A stretch of DNA of 64,000 bases from Methanosarcina sp. DH2 (GCF_020804225.1 NZ_WJBI01000021.1:1-64000), one strand, 5' to 3'. Shown: positions 17,533 to 27,035, counted from the first letter of the stretch. Program-made: numbers and translations. The notes: generated by a model not told the origin, from the letters alone.

Positions 17533-19023
17533 ATGGCAGAAAAGAAACCAAACATACTGGTCATTTGGGGAGATGACATCGGGGTTAGCAACCTCAGTTG
17601 CTACAGCGACGGTCTGATGGGCTACAGAACACCCAACATTGATAGGATCGCTAACGAAGGTATCAGGTTTACGGACTCTTACGGGGAGCAGAGCTGTACA
17701 GCCGGCAGGGCATCTTTTATCACAGGGCAGAGTGCCTTCCGTACGGGGCTGAGCAAAGTGGGCATGCCAGGGGCTAAGATAGGAATCCAGTCCGAGGACC
17801 CTACAATTGCCGAACTTCTGAAACCGCTGGGTTATGCCACGGGCCAGTTTGGAAAGAACCATCTTGGAGACCGGGACGACCACCTTCCCACCAACCATGG
17901 TTTTGACGAGTTCTTTGGAAACCTCTACCATCTGAATGCGGAAGAGGAACCTGAAAACCCCGACTATCCACCTGAGGAGGATTTCCCAAATTTCCGTAGG
18001 AACTATGCTCCCAGGGGTGTAATCCACAGTTATGCCGACGGACGCATCGAGGACACAGGCCCGCTGACCAGGAAACGCATGGAGGCAGTGGATCTGGAGT
18101 TTCTAAATGCAGCCATCGATTTTATCAAACGCCAGCATGAGGTGGGCAAGCCATTTTTCGTCTGGTTCAATACCACCTGGATGCACTTCAGGGTCCACAT
18201 TCCGGACAGGATAAGGGGGCAATCGGGACGCTGGCAATCGGAATATCACGATGGAATGATAGAACACGACCGGCAGGTGGGAATGCTTCTGAATTTGCTG
18301 GACGAACTTGGCATCGCAGAGGATACCATCGTTGCCTACAGCACGGACAACGGCCCGCACATGAACACCTGGCCCGATGCAGCCATGACCCCGTTCAGGA
18401 ACGAGAAAAACTCCTGCTGGGAAGGAGCTTTCCGCGTTCCGGAGGTAGTACGCTGGCCTGGAAAGATCCCGGCAGGCATGATTTCTAACGAGATTGTAAG
18501 CCACCTTGATTGGCTGCCAACTTTCCTTGCAGCAGCTGGAGAGCCGGATATTAAGGAAAAACTCAAAAAAGGCTACAAAGAAGGGGACAGGACTTTCACC
18601 GTGCATCTTGACGGTTACAACCTGCTTCCCTACCTTACCGGGAAGGAGAAGAAATCCCCGCGCATCGAGTTCTTTTACTTCTCGGACGACGGAGACCTGG
18701 TAGCTCTGAGGTACGACAACTGGAAAATGGTCTTTATGGAGCAGCGTGCCATCGGCACATTACAGGTCTGGGCTGAACCTTTTGTCCCGCTGCGCGTACC
18801 AAAAATATTCAACCTGCGTACAGATCCTTATGAAAGAGCGGACCAGACCTCAAATACTTACTACGATTGGCTCCTCGACCATGCCTTCTTGCTTGTGCCT
18901 GCCCAGGGTGTCGTGGGAGACTTTATGTCAACGTTTAAAGAGTTTCCTCCGCGTCAGAAAGCGGCCAGCTTTACCGTCGATCAGGTAATGGACAAGCTTT
19001 TGCAGGGAATAGGAAGCACCTGA
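17533..19023 (+). CDS. Cys-type sulfatase (arylsulfatase family)
   Basis: 496 residues of the alkaline-phosphatase-superfamily sulfatases. Metal-binding aspartates are in IWGDDIG (14-15). The sulfatase signature SCTAGRASF has Cys55 as the residue converted to formylglycine, GKNHLGDRD holds further catalytic Lys/His, and STDNGPH completes the metal site. It hydrolyses sulfate esters; the substrate is unknown. No signal peptide, so it appears cytosolic, unusual since many bacterial sulfatases are exported. ATG at 17533 follows TGGGGAATTAAGA. The maturase gene ends about 150 bases upstream on the same strand, giving a complete sulfatase/maturase pair suited to anaerobic life. Confidence 0.93.
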   Translation: MAEKKPNILVIWGDDIGVSNLSCYSDGLMGYRTPNIDRIANEGIRFTDSYGEQSCTAGRASFITGQSAFRTGLSKVGMPGAKIGIQSEDPTIAELLKPLGYATGQFGKNHLGDRDDHLPTNHGFDEFFGNLYHLNAEEEPENPDYPPEEDFPNFRRNYAPRGVIHSYADGRIEDTGPLTRKRMEAVDLEFLNAAIDFIKRQHEVGKPFFVWFNTTWMHFRVHIPDRIRGQSGRWQSEYHDGMIEHDRQVGMLLNLLDELGIAEDTIVAYSTDNGPHMNTWPDAAMTPFRNEKNSCWEGAFRVPEVVRWPGKIPAGMISNEIVSHLDWLPTFLAAAGEPDIKEKLKKGYKEGDRTFTVHLDGYNLLPYLTGKEKKSPRIEFFYFSDDGDLVALRYDNWKMVFMEQRAIGTLQVWAEPFVPLRVPKIFNLRTDPYERADQTSNTYYDWLLDHAFLLVPAQGVVGDFMSTFKEFPPRQKAASFTVDQVMDKLLQGIGST

Positions 19024-19123
19024 TGGTGGAGGCGAGAAGAGAACTGGTCAGGAACTTCAGGGCTGAAACCTGTTCCCTTCCTGAGATGCAGTAGCCAAAT
19101 TTAGAGAAAATGGGGAGAAATAT

Positions 19124-19860
19124 ATGAACGCTGAACAGTTACGTTTGATTGAAGCCAGGGACAAGAAGGTACCCTGGCGTATGTGGGGACCTTATCTCAG
19201 TAAAAGACAATGTGGAACAGTACGGGAGGACTACAGTAAATCAGGAGATGCCTGGAACTATTTTCCTCATGACCATGCGCGTTCCCAGAATGAGTTCGAA
19301 TATGAGCTTCTCGATACTGGAATCTTTGATGACGACCGATACTTTGATGTATTTGTTGAGTATGCAAAAGCTACTCTGGAAGACCTGTTGATCCGGATTA
19401 CCGTCTAGAACCGCGGACCTGAGGAGACAATGCTTCATATCCTGCCCACTGTCTGGTTCCTCAACACCTGGGCCTGGGCTGAGAATGTGTCAAAACCGCT
19501 CTTACAGACTGCAGAAAGTCCGGGTGGTATGTAAATTATCCGGGCATCCCATCCAGAACTGGGAGAACGTTTTTTCTGCGCTGAAGGAGGACCGGAACTC
19601 CTTTTCACCGAAGATGAGACAAACTGCAAGGCATTTTCGGCACCTCGAATGCCCTACGCTATGTGAAAGATGCATTTCACAAGTACCTTGTGAACGGACA
19701 GGCAGGTGCGGTAAACCTGGAAAGGCAGGGACGAAATCTGCAGCCCACTACACTCTGGCCATGGGAGCCGGCAAAAGCACCGTTTTCCGCCTGCGCCTGG
19801 GAAATTCGGTTTCGGGAAAAGACAGTTTTGGAGTACGGCAGTTTGAAATGAACAGTAAGT
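19124..19860 (+). pseudogene. Shattered MGH1-like glycoside hydrolase gene
   Basis: ATG at 19124 (after TGGGGAGAAATAT) opens MNAEQLRLIEARDKK and LSKRQCGTVREDYSK, GDAWNYFPHDHARS, which match the N-terminus of large MGH1/GH63-type glucosidase-like proteins. The frame then jumps over several hundred residues to EYELLDTGIFDDDRYFDVF and stops at TAG (19406). In the same frame after TAG it reads NRGPEETMLHILPTVWFLNTWAW to 19533. Later pieces in other frames read HPELGERFFCAEGGPELLFTE, YVKDAFHKYLVNGQAGAVN and GAGKSTVFRLRLGNS. The gene therefore has a large internal deletion, at least two frameshifts, an internal stop and no 3' half. Confidence 0.8.
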
Positions 19861-20051
19861 TGCAAATACACGCAGGCTGAAACATCAGCGAAATAAAATA
19901 TATAAAAGTATTCTTATAAATATTGACGAGTAAATAGATTAGAGATCGAACCGTAGAACCGCGAGCCAGGGAGTTGTCTTGCAGGTTCTGAAAGAGTGGG
20001 AGATATAAAAACAGACAGTTATCGGCTCACAACCAGAGAAGGGAGATTCAC

Positions 20052-20780
20052 ATGAACTTAACTCGTCAATTCTTAGCAGAGTTTATAGGCACTTTCTGGC
20101 TGGTTCTTGGCGGCTGTGGCAGTGCAGTTCTGGCGGCTGGCTTCCCTGAGCTTGGTATCGGCTTTGCAGGTGTTGCCCTGGCATTCGGACTGACAGTCCT
20201 GACGATGGCTTACGCAATTGGTCACATCTCGGGCTGCCACCTCAACCCCGCTGTCACAATCGGCCTGTCTATAGGCGGTCGCTTTTCCTCAAAGGACATC
20301 GGCCCATACATCGTTGCACAGCTGGCAGGAGCCATCATTGCTGCGTTCGTGCTATCGCTGATCGCAAACGGTCAGCCCGGCTTCGATCTTGTCGAAAGCG
20401 GCTTTGCGGCCAACGGTTATGGGGAATACTCACCCGGAGGGTACTCATTGTTCGCAGCGCTGGTCTGCGAGCTTGTGATGACCTTCATGTTCCTCTTCAT
20501 CATTCTTGGCTCGACTGATTACCGCGCTCCATCCGGTTTCGCACCGATAGCCATCGGTCTGGGGCTGACTCTGATTCACCTGATAAGCATTCCGGTGACA
20601 AATACTTCAGTAAATCCGGCCCGCAGCACATCGCAGGCACTATTCGTCGGCGGCTGGGCAATTCAACAGCTGTGGCTGTTCTGGGTAGCGCCGATTGTTG
20701 GAGCTATTCTGGCTGGCATCGCATATCGTGCGGTCGGCAGTGACAACGAATCAGGCTTGGCAGACCGTCACTCTCAGTGA
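20052..20780 (+). CDS. aqpZ: Aquaporin Z-type water channel
   Basis: 242 residues, six membrane helices and two half-helices with NPA boxes: [15 protein letters not shown] (about 62-76) and [12 protein letters not shown] (about 187-198). The N-terminus [47 protein letters not shown] closely resembles bacterial AqpZ, not the AqpM type usual in methanogens. The conserved aromatic/arginine filter residue (Arg after NPA) is present, consistent with a water-selective channel in the cytoplasmic membrane. ATG at 20052 follows GAAGGGAGATTCAC. Codon use is rich in GGC, CTG and ATC, and the gene follows a degraded bacterial-type glycosidase, supporting recent acquisition of this block. Confidence 0.93.
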   Translation: MNLTRQFLAEFIGTFWLVLGGCGSAVLAAGFPELGIGFAGVALAFGLTVLTMAYAIGHISGCHLNPAVTIGLSIGGRFSSKDIGPYIVAQLAGAIIAAFVLSLIANGQPGFDLVESGFAANGYGEYSPGGYSLFAALVCELVMTFMFLFIILGSTDYRAPSGFAPIAIGLGLTLIHLISIPVTNTSVNPARSTSQALFVGGWAIQQLWLFWVAPIVGAILAGIAYRAVGSDNESGLADRHSQ

Positions 20781-20941
20781 GGGTTGCAGCTCGACCTCTC
20801 GGTAAGACCGATAAAAGAGTATAAAATTTAACTGAAATGGTTAATAAAACAGTAATTTAGCGTTGATTGGAGCGGTAGCTCTACCGAGTTCCCACCCGAA
20901 AAAACTTGATACAAGTAGATTCCGTGAACAGTAGTTTTTAA

Positions 20942-22462
20942 TCAGCGATAACTTTTCAGTAGATTTTCCAGGAAAACCCAGACCTTCTCGATAGAGGGAA
21001 TGAAAATTCTTTCAGCCGGAGAATGAGGGTCTTTGATTGTTGGCCCGAAAGAAATCATTTCAATGCACTCGCATTTTGAGCCAATTACCCCGCACTCAAG
21101 TCCGGCATGCACGACCCTTATTTCCGGCTCTTTCTCAAAGGTACCAGTATAAACCTGCCTGCACTTCATAAGTAACCCGGCCTGAAGGTCAGGTTCCCAG
21201 GCAGGATATCCGCATTCATGTTCAGCCTGTGCTCCTGCCAATTTTGCAACGGTTTCCACCTTTCCTGTGACTTCAGCCAGCCTTGACATAACAGAACTGC
21301 GCTGGCTCGAGAGAATTCTTACTTCATTTTCCTCTGTTCTTACTGTTGCCAGATTGTTTGAAGTCTCAACAAGTCCCGGGATTGTGTCCGAGAGCCTGTG
21401 AACCCCATGAGGCAGCCCGAGAAGGAGCCCGAGAAGCCTCTCTTCCGTTCCTGCCGAAAAGACCTTTCCCAAAGGCAATTCTTTTCTGGCGACCTTACCT
21501 CCGGCTGTCTCAAAAATAGCTCTATTCTCAACCTCTTTAAGATCAAGGACAATTTCAGGATCTGATTCTGCATACTCATCCCTGAGAGTCTGCATAAACC
21601 CTGAGACAAAGTCTTCTGCCCGCCCTTCTTTACTCCTCAGGAGTGCAATAAATGCCTCTGCACGGTTTGGAATCGCGTTATGGACGCTCCCTCCACTGAA
21701 AAAGACTAGTCTGAGGTTGTCAGATCCGATTTTCTCCTTCAAGCCTGCCAGAAGCCGGGCAAGCAACTGAATTCCATTTGCCCTCTGCCTGTGAATCTCA
21801 ACTCCGGAGTGCCCTCCTTCAAGCCCTTCAACCGAGAGCCTGAAGAACCCGAACCCACCTTCCTTTCCGTAGTCAAACAGCTCCCATTCAACAGGCAGGG
21901 TAACCCGTGAATTCTGCCCTCCTGCGCACCCTACTATAAACATTCCTTCATCCTCAGAGTCCAGGTTCAGCAGGATTCTGCCTTCAAAAAAACCTTCTTC
22001 AAGCCCGCTGGCTCCTGTAAGTCCTGTTTCCTCGTCAACCGTAAAGAGCAGCTCGAGCGGCGGATGCTCTATCTCTCCTTTCTTTCCGGCTTCTGCCAGC
22101 ACAAGCCCCATTGCAATTGCAATTCCGTTGTCCGCCCCGATAGAAGTCCCATCTCCTCGCAGCCACTCCCCATCATACACACACCTGATAGGGTCTTTCG
22201 AAAAATCGTGCTCTGACTCTTTGCACTTCTCGCAGACCATATCCATATGCCCCTGCAGCACAATCCCGGGAGAGTTTTCATACCCCGGAGTAGGAGGGAC
22301 TTTGATCAGGACATTGTTTGTAGCATCGGTTTTTGCTTCAAAGTTGCGGTTTCCTGCCCATTCCAGTAGCCATAAGGCAAGTTTTTCTTCATTTTTAGAA
22401 CGGCGTGGGATTTTATTGATTTCTTCGAAAGTTTTAAGGATCTGTCGGGTTTTCGGGTGCAT
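20942..22462 (-). CDS. pepD: Aminoacyl-histidine dipeptidase (Xaa-His dipeptidase)
   Basis: 506 residues of the M20 metallopeptidase PepD branch. Zinc ligands and catalytic residues are seen in VLQGHMDMVCEK (His72), GADNGIAIA (Asp111) and TVDEETGLTGASGL (Glu144/145), with the lid domain in the middle (FFRLSVEGLEGGHSGVEIH) and LECGVIGSKCECIEMISFGP near the C-terminus. It cleaves dipeptides with C-terminal histidine and possibly others in the cytosol. ATG at 22462 is the start; the upstream GATCCCCC gives no obvious ribosome-binding site. It is a single gene between long spacers. Confidence 0.92.
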   Translation of the reverse strand: MHPKTRQILKTFEEINKIPRRSKNEEKLALWLLEWAGNRNFEAKTDATNNVLIKVPPTPGYENSPGIVLQGHMDMVCEKCKESEHDFSKDPIRCVYDGEWLRGDGTSIGADNGIAIAMGLVLAEAGKKGEIEHPPLELLFTVDEETGLTGASGLEEGFFEGRILLNLDSEDEGMFIVGCAGGQNSRVTLPVEWELFDYGKEGGFGFFRLSVEGLEGGHSGVEIHRQRANGIQLLARLLAGLKEKIGSDNLRLVFFSGGSVHNAIPNRAEAFIALLRSKEGRAEDFVSGFMQTLRDEYAESDPEIVLDLKEVENRAIFETAGGKVARKELPLGKVFSAGTEERLLGLLLGLPHGVHRLSDTIPGLVETSNNLATVRTEENEVRILSSQRSSVMSRLAEVTGKVETVAKLAGAQAEHECGYPAWEPDLQAGLLMKCRQVYTGTFEKEPEIRVVHAGLECGVIGSKCECIEMISFGPTIKDPHSPAERIFIPSIEKVWVFLENLLKSYR

Positions 22463-23490
22463 GGGGGATCAACTCAAAGATATGTCAAGGTAAAAAAATT
22501 ATTATAGCCAAGATCTATGCTTTAATTAGTATTCCTTTCAGAGTTCAGTTCTTGCACTCCTATTGTTAGAACAGAGATTTAAGTGTAGTTCCGGTTTCAG
22601 TTTTTTCAGTTAATCGATTGCTATTCTTCCTGTGTTTCCAGATAAGTCTGATACTATAAAAAATTTAGAGGGTTTTCTGCCTGGCTGAAAAGCATTTCCC
22701 CTGGCCATAGAAGCCTTTTTTGAGCTCAAGTTTCTCTGGAAATAAAGTATACAGGAAATGCAATTAAGACAGAATAAAATATTACTTAAAAAATGCTATT
22801 TTCCAGTTTATTTTATCGCTTTTTACCACTTCGTCAAGTCTCTTTTTTGGTCTTTTTTGGGCAGACCGCTCTCTTTTGTCGAGTGCAACAGAAATAACAG
22901 GTATAGCGAGTACGGCTGTACTGGTCAACACCCATTTTTGATCTTATAAAGCTTTAACCGATCTTTCAGCAGGCTTCATGGAGAATAGCTCGTCTGGTTA
23001 GAAAAATAGTTTTTTGTTCCCTCCAACTAATTTTTACTCTATAATATCGGACTTCTCCGCCAGCTTGTCTGGCGGCTCTTCCCAAAAAGAAGAAAGAAGC
23101 AGACAGCAGTATAGAGAAGGAAGAAAAGAATACAAAGAAAGCAAAAAGAAGAGCCTATGAAAAAATCAAAGTTGCGGTGGCGCACCCCACTGCAAGCAAC
23201 AGGGTATGTTCACACCACCGCTCCAAATTCCGTTAAAGTAGACGATAGCCCTAAAAAATTTAGTTTGAGCAGAAATTAACAACCAAAAAATGGAATTGAT
23301 AAATCGTACTATCATTAACGATTACCGAGGAAGTATTCCATCCTCGCAGCAAGCTAGCGGGATATTTAACTGAAATAAACCTGGACTTAAGAAAGGAGAT
23401 CTCAGGTTCAGTTTCCGGATCTACTGAGAAAACAAAAATTTAATTGGCGCTGGATAGCGCCGTCGCCTGAACTAAAAAACCTTGCTTTAG
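22463..23490. other. Long intergenic region with hairpins, no gene
   Basis: About 1,030 bases. Frames such as 22758-22949 have no binding site and no recognisable content. Two inverted repeats stand out: CCGCCAG/CTGGCGG with a 5-base loop at 23057-23075, and GCGGTGG (23174-23180) paired with CCACCGC (23215-23221). Purine-rich runs occur at 23085-23160. The pattern suggests a degraded dispersed element or a non-coding RNA, but nothing decides it. Confidence 0.4.
23057..23075. repeat. Perfect 7-bp inverted repeat (hairpin)
   Basis: CCGCCAG CTTGT CTGGCGG, stem of seven G+C-rich pairs in an otherwise AT-rich spacer. No T-run follows, so it does not look like a classical terminator. Confidence 0.5.
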
Positions 23491-23492
23491 AT

Positions 23493-24743
23493 TCACATAG
23501 GTGGTGCTGGTCTTCCAGTCATAAGATCTTCTGTGCGCTTGGCTACCTGATTCTTAAACTGTTTGATGTCTTTAGCCTGGTCGCGCTGTGCCAGCTCGCT
23601 TTTAGCTTTGCCAACTACTTCTTCACTGGGCACACCTGCTTTATTCATCTTCCACTGGAACCTGAACGTGGACCATTCATCTGCAATCTCCCTGAATCTC
23701 AGGTACTCCATGTTCTGAGGCGTAAGGTCAAGCTGCTCTTCAATTACCCGATTTACATAATCCTTGTTCGACTCAAAAACCACCAGCGGCTCGATAACAT
23801 CAGCCTGTACGATATTCCTGATATCACGGCCTTCATATTTTTCAAGAAGATTGGCACATGCCTCAAAGTGGGAGATTTCCATCCTCATAAAGTCCTCCCA
23901 GATAGCTCTTATCCTGGAATCGCTTTCAGTCTGCGCGCAGGAGAAATAAACATAAGCTTCACAGAGCTGCATGAGCGCTGACTTTTCAAGCATTGTCTCC
24001 CGAGGATCGCCGAGTAATCCATACTGGGTCACATGCTCTTCTTCAACGTCAGCAATCTCGGAATAAAGCTGCCGTGCAAGTTCATCAGAATACATGTTCC
24101 CATGAGTTTTATAGAAAAGCTCGGTCTGCTGCTCACCTGCAACAATGGTGAGGCAATTCATTTTGGTTTTGATATCAGCCGTATCTTTATTATAGTGTTT
24201 TCGCATGGTGTCGTCCGGGTGGCGGTGCTCGACACTTGTGGGTCTTCCGGGCTTCACCTCTGTTTTTCCCTGTACAACAGTATCATAGTCGCCTCCTTCC
24301 AGATAATCATAGAGGCAACTGTAGCGGTAGAGGTGATCGAAGTCCTCAAGAAGAGCGAAATCCAGAGTCTGTTTTACGTATGGATCGGACTCGTTCCTTG
24401 CAAGGTTAGCAGTGAGATCGACAGCCACCTGTTCGTACCCAAGTGTAGTCTCTATAATAGTCTGATTAGCCGGATTTAACCAGTCAACCGTTTGCTGCTG
24501 CATGGAGTCAATGCGCCGTATCAAAGCCATCTGACGCTTGATCTCTGGATCGACAGTCATTCGTTCCATGGCATGGGACATAAGAACTGAGGCATTCTCA
24601 ATCCCATTCATGAGAATTACGCGTGTCCTTGTGTATGCATCTACAGAGTTTCTGTCATACGGAGCTTTGACTATTTCCTTCCAGTTCATGAACTGCTCTT
24701 CTATCGGTATACTATCCATATTAAAAGGTTTAAACTGTGCCAT
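23493..24743 (-). CDS. Ferritin-like superfamily protein, conserved hypothetical
   Basis: 416 residues, unrecognised at gene level but with repeated di-iron-type helical motifs. GYEQVAVDL is followed about 30 residues later by LLEDFDHLYRYS. Later GEQQTELFYKTHG pairs with IADVEEEHVTQYG (ExxH), and LMQLCEAYVYFSCAQTES pairs with MRMEISHFEACANLLEKYEG (ExxH). That suggests up to three helical-bundle units of the ferritin/rubrerythrin type, possibly binding iron. No signal peptide or membrane segment. Start: two in-frame ATGs (24749 and 24743); GGAGG lies eight bases before the second, so 24743 is preferred. Divergent from the tandem membrane-protein genes at 25292 onward, which may be functionally linked. 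Confidence 0.7.
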   Translation of the reverse strand: MAQFKPFNMDSIPIEEQFMNWKEIVKAPYDRNSVDAYTRTRVILMNGIENASVLMSHAMERMTVDPEIKRQMALIRRIDSMQQQTVDWLNPANQTIIETTLGYEQVAVDLTANLARNESDPYVKQTLDFALLEDFDHLYRYSCLYDYLEGGDYDTVVQGKTEVKPGRPTSVEHRHPDDTMRKHYNKDTADIKTKMNCLTIVAGEQQTELFYKTHGNMYSDELARQLYSEIADVEEEHVTQYGLLGDPRETMLEKSALMQLCEAYVYFSCAQTESDSRIRAIWEDFMRMEISHFEACANLLEKYEGRDIRNIVQADVIEPLVVFESNKDYVNRVIEEQLDLTPQNMEYLRFREIADEWSTFRFQWKMNKAGVPSEEVVGKAKSELAQRDQAKDIKQFKNQVAKRTEDLMTGRPAPPM

Positions 24744-24749
24744 TCCCAT

Positions 24750-25291
24750 ATCCTCCAGAATTCTTTACCAGCAGGGCTCTCTGCAGGTGGCGGGTGGTCA
24801 GAACCGGTATAATTCCAGTTGCTAAATATAGAACCTGCCAAAGAGCAAAACCGTAACCTGTTGCCATAATTGCTTCGCAGAATGCCCCACACATCTGCAA
24901 TAATTCCTGCCTTAAGCTTCAACCCCGGCCGCAGGCAAGGCAACTGGCATGTAACTGGTCTTTTTTAGTTATTTTAGTGTATATTAATCTTGCTTAAATC
25001 GATTAATAGGATATATGTATAAATTTGATCTATATAAAATCCATCGTATAATAATTCCAAAATGAGTAAAGGTTTCGAGATGAGTAAACTTCAAAATAAG
25101 TAAACTTCAAAATAAGTAAACTTCAAAATAAGCAAACTTCGAGATGAGTAATATAGTTTCGATATTAGTATAATAACGAAATACTATAAAATTAACTAAA
25201 GGTACTATAACAGCGTGTTCCAGCCGGTAATGGACATGAAAACTGGGTTCTCAGGGGAAAGTAGAGCCTAAAAGGGGGAAGCAAACTTACA
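24750..25291. other. Divergent intergenic region
   Basis: About 540 bases between the ferritin-like gene and the first membrane-protein gene. It contains the tandem repeat at 25063-25151 and a very AT-rich stretch at 24965-25060 with TATATA-like strings suited to promoters. No gene. Confidence 0.4.
25063..25151 (+). repeat. 16-bp tandem repeat, about five copies
   Basis: Unit TAAGTAAACTTCAAAA, with copies at 25081, 25097, 25113 and 25129 plus partial copies at both ends (TGAGTAAAGGTTTCGAGA at 25063 and TGAGTAA at 25145). It lies 140 bases upstream of the first of three paralogous membrane-protein genes. The string AAACTTC also occurs in the ribosome-binding leaders of two of those genes. Confidence 0.75.
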
Positions 25292-26377
25292 ATGGTAGAT
25301 ACTTCAGATATGGTGATTTTCTGGGCTGTAGTTATGGCCCGCTTCTTGATACCGCTCACCATTCCTCGTTACCCTCTCCCCGGCGTGCTGGCATGCCTGA
25401 TCCTGGACGGTATCGACCAGACGATCTTCCAGCTGTTCACGAGCCTGCCTCTTGAAGGCTATCAGAGCTACGATAAATCCCTTGATGTCTATTACCTGAC
25501 CATTACGTATCTTTCGACCCTGCGCAACTGGTCGAACCTCTATGCCTTCAAGCTAAACCGCTTCCTTTTCTATTACCGTCTGGTCGGCGTCGCTGTCTTC
25601 GAACTCACACAACTACGCCCTCTGCTGCTCGTTTTCCCTAACACTTTTGAGTACTTCTTTATCTTCTATGAAACCATCCGCCTGAAATGGGATCCGAAGG
25701 TGCTGACAAAAAGCAAATTGATAACTGCTGCAGCCCTTATCTGGATTTTCGTCAAGCTGCCTCAGGAATACTGGATACACGTCGCCCAGCTGGACACCAC
25801 TGACTGGATCAGGGCAAATCCTTCAAACGCCATCATACTGATCGCCTACGCAGCGTTCCTGCTCGGTATGGCCTGGTGGTTGGTCCGGGACCTTCCTCCC
25901 ACCCGCCCGGGCCTGGAAATTGCCGCCACCCCCGTGGTAGCTGCCCCGGCTGTCCCACCCACGCCTAAAATAGGGAATGAACAGCGGGAACGCCTCATCG
26001 ATAACTCCGTGATCGAAAAAATCGTGCTGATCTCTCTCATTACCATCATTTTCGCCCAGATACTTCCGGGCGTGCGGGCAAGCAATCTCCAGCTCGCAAC
26101 AGGCATGGCTGTCCTCATCATAATAAACACAGCATTGAGCCACTGGCTTGCCAGACGTGGAACTCACTGGAAATCAATCATGAGGGAATTTGTCGTGATG
26201 TCCGCAGTAAACCTCGGTATAGTGCTTGCTTTTAATTTTCTGCTGCCCAGGTACGACGGCTCAATCAACCTCTTCAACACTCTATTTTTTGTCCTCCTCC
26301 TGACCCTGAATATAACTCTCTATGACAGGTACAAGGTTTTACATGTCAGGAACCATAAGACAGAGATAGGCAGTTGA
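25292..26377 (+). CDS. Unrecognised polytopic membrane protein, tandem copy 1
   Basis: 361 residues, about nine to ten hydrophobic segments. Blocks shared by all three copies: FWAVVMARFLIPL, IPRYPLPG, LDGIDQTIFQLFT, YDKSLDVYYLTITYLSTLRNWSN, FLFYYRLVGV, FPNTFEYFFIFYE, ALIWIFVKLPQEYWIH, then a variable proline/charged loop (about 205-235), EKIVLISLITIIFAQILPGVRA, NTALSHWLARRG and LFFVLLLTLNITLYDRY. Conserved charged and aromatic residues inside helices (Arg14, Asp36, Glu/Tyr of PQEYW) suggest a catalytic or transport role, but no named family is recognised. ATG at 25292 follows GGGGGAAGCAAACTTACA. First of three tandem paralogs, likely produced by duplication. Confidence 0.85.
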   Translation: MVDTSDMVIFWAVVMARFLIPLTIPRYPLPGVLACLILDGIDQTIFQLFTSLPLEGYQSYDKSLDVYYLTITYLSTLRNWSNLYAFKLNRFLFYYRLVGVAVFELTQLRPLLLVFPNTFEYFFIFYETIRLKWDPKVLTKSKLITAAALIWIFVKLPQEYWIHVAQLDTTDWIRANPSNAIILIAYAAFLLGMAWWLVRDLPPTRPGLEIAATPVVAAPAVPPTPKIGNEQRERLIDNSVIEKIVLISLITIIFAQILPGVRASNLQLATGMAVLIIINTALSHWLARRGTHWKSIMREFVVMSAVNLGIVLAFNFLLPRYDGSINLFNTLFFVLLLTLNITLYDRYKVLHVRNHKTEIGS

Positions 26378-26471
26378 TTTTGAGCCAAAATAATTGAGAC
26401 GTCAGGCGGAGAAAATATGGTCAGACAGCGAACTCTTTCAAGGGAACTGAACTACAAATATTTCTTACCCG

Positions 26472-26679
26472 TGAAGCTTCATTCGCTACACTGAATAGTC
26501 CCTGTCACGCTCGAATAGGGCTTAGGGATCACAGGAAATCGGAGATTTTCTGGGAGTTGCACTGCAAGTGCAACAGTATGCTGTCCTTTTCGCTCCGCTT
26601 CGCTCAAGAGGACTAAATTACGATTTCTTTTATCTGTGCAGCTTCATTCACTATACTGAGTCGTTCTTGTCACGCTCGC
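26472..26679. repeat. Local direct repeat pair around a dispersed element
   Basis: GCTTCATTCGCTACACTGA at about 26477 and GCTTCATTCACTATACTGA at about 26641, each followed by a TCCTTGTCACGCTCG-like string, flank the hairpin element at 26525-26625. The second copy continues into CGCCTGCGAGCG, a short inverted repeat. The arrangement may be a composite repeat element. Confidence 0.5.
26525..26625 (+). repeat. Dispersed repeat with perfect hairpin, copy 1
   Basis: A block beginning GGGATCACAGGAAATC and containing GTTGCACTGCAAGTGCAAC (perfect 8-bp stem, 3-base loop), then TTCGCTCCGCTTCGCTCAAGAG and ACTAAATTA. The same blocks in the same order occur at 53408-53565, 27 kb away, with only a few substitutions and an extra 60 bases between the two blocks. 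Probably a genus-typical non-coding repeat; not linked to any transposase here. Confidence 0.7.
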
Positions 26680-27035
26680 CTGCGAGCGGCCTTTCCCGTA
26701 AAAAAGAAGAGAAAAGGTGGAAGGAAAAACAATTAAAACCAGAAAGTTAAACAGCCAAAAACCCTTTCTGGATGCAAATAAAAAAGAACTAAAAATTTCT
26801 AAAAATTACTTATTTTGCTTTTCTCATTAGTCTCAGTTTCCTTCTGCTTTTTTCTTTTGAAGACATTCCAGACTGGCTGGCTGAGGGCTTATATTTGCTG
26901 AACTGAAAAGAAATGGTCTCGGGGTTAAGGATGAAATTTGTCTGGCTGACAGGCGAGCCAGGAACCATTCAGCATGTGAAGAGGGAACTGAAAGCTTTTC
27001 TCCTTTGTTCCGAAACAGATTAAACAGGTAATCAT

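Noticed and set aside
26568-26750. 60-codon frame in the spacer
   Set aside because: Runs over the dispersed repeat and local repeats; no protein-like content.
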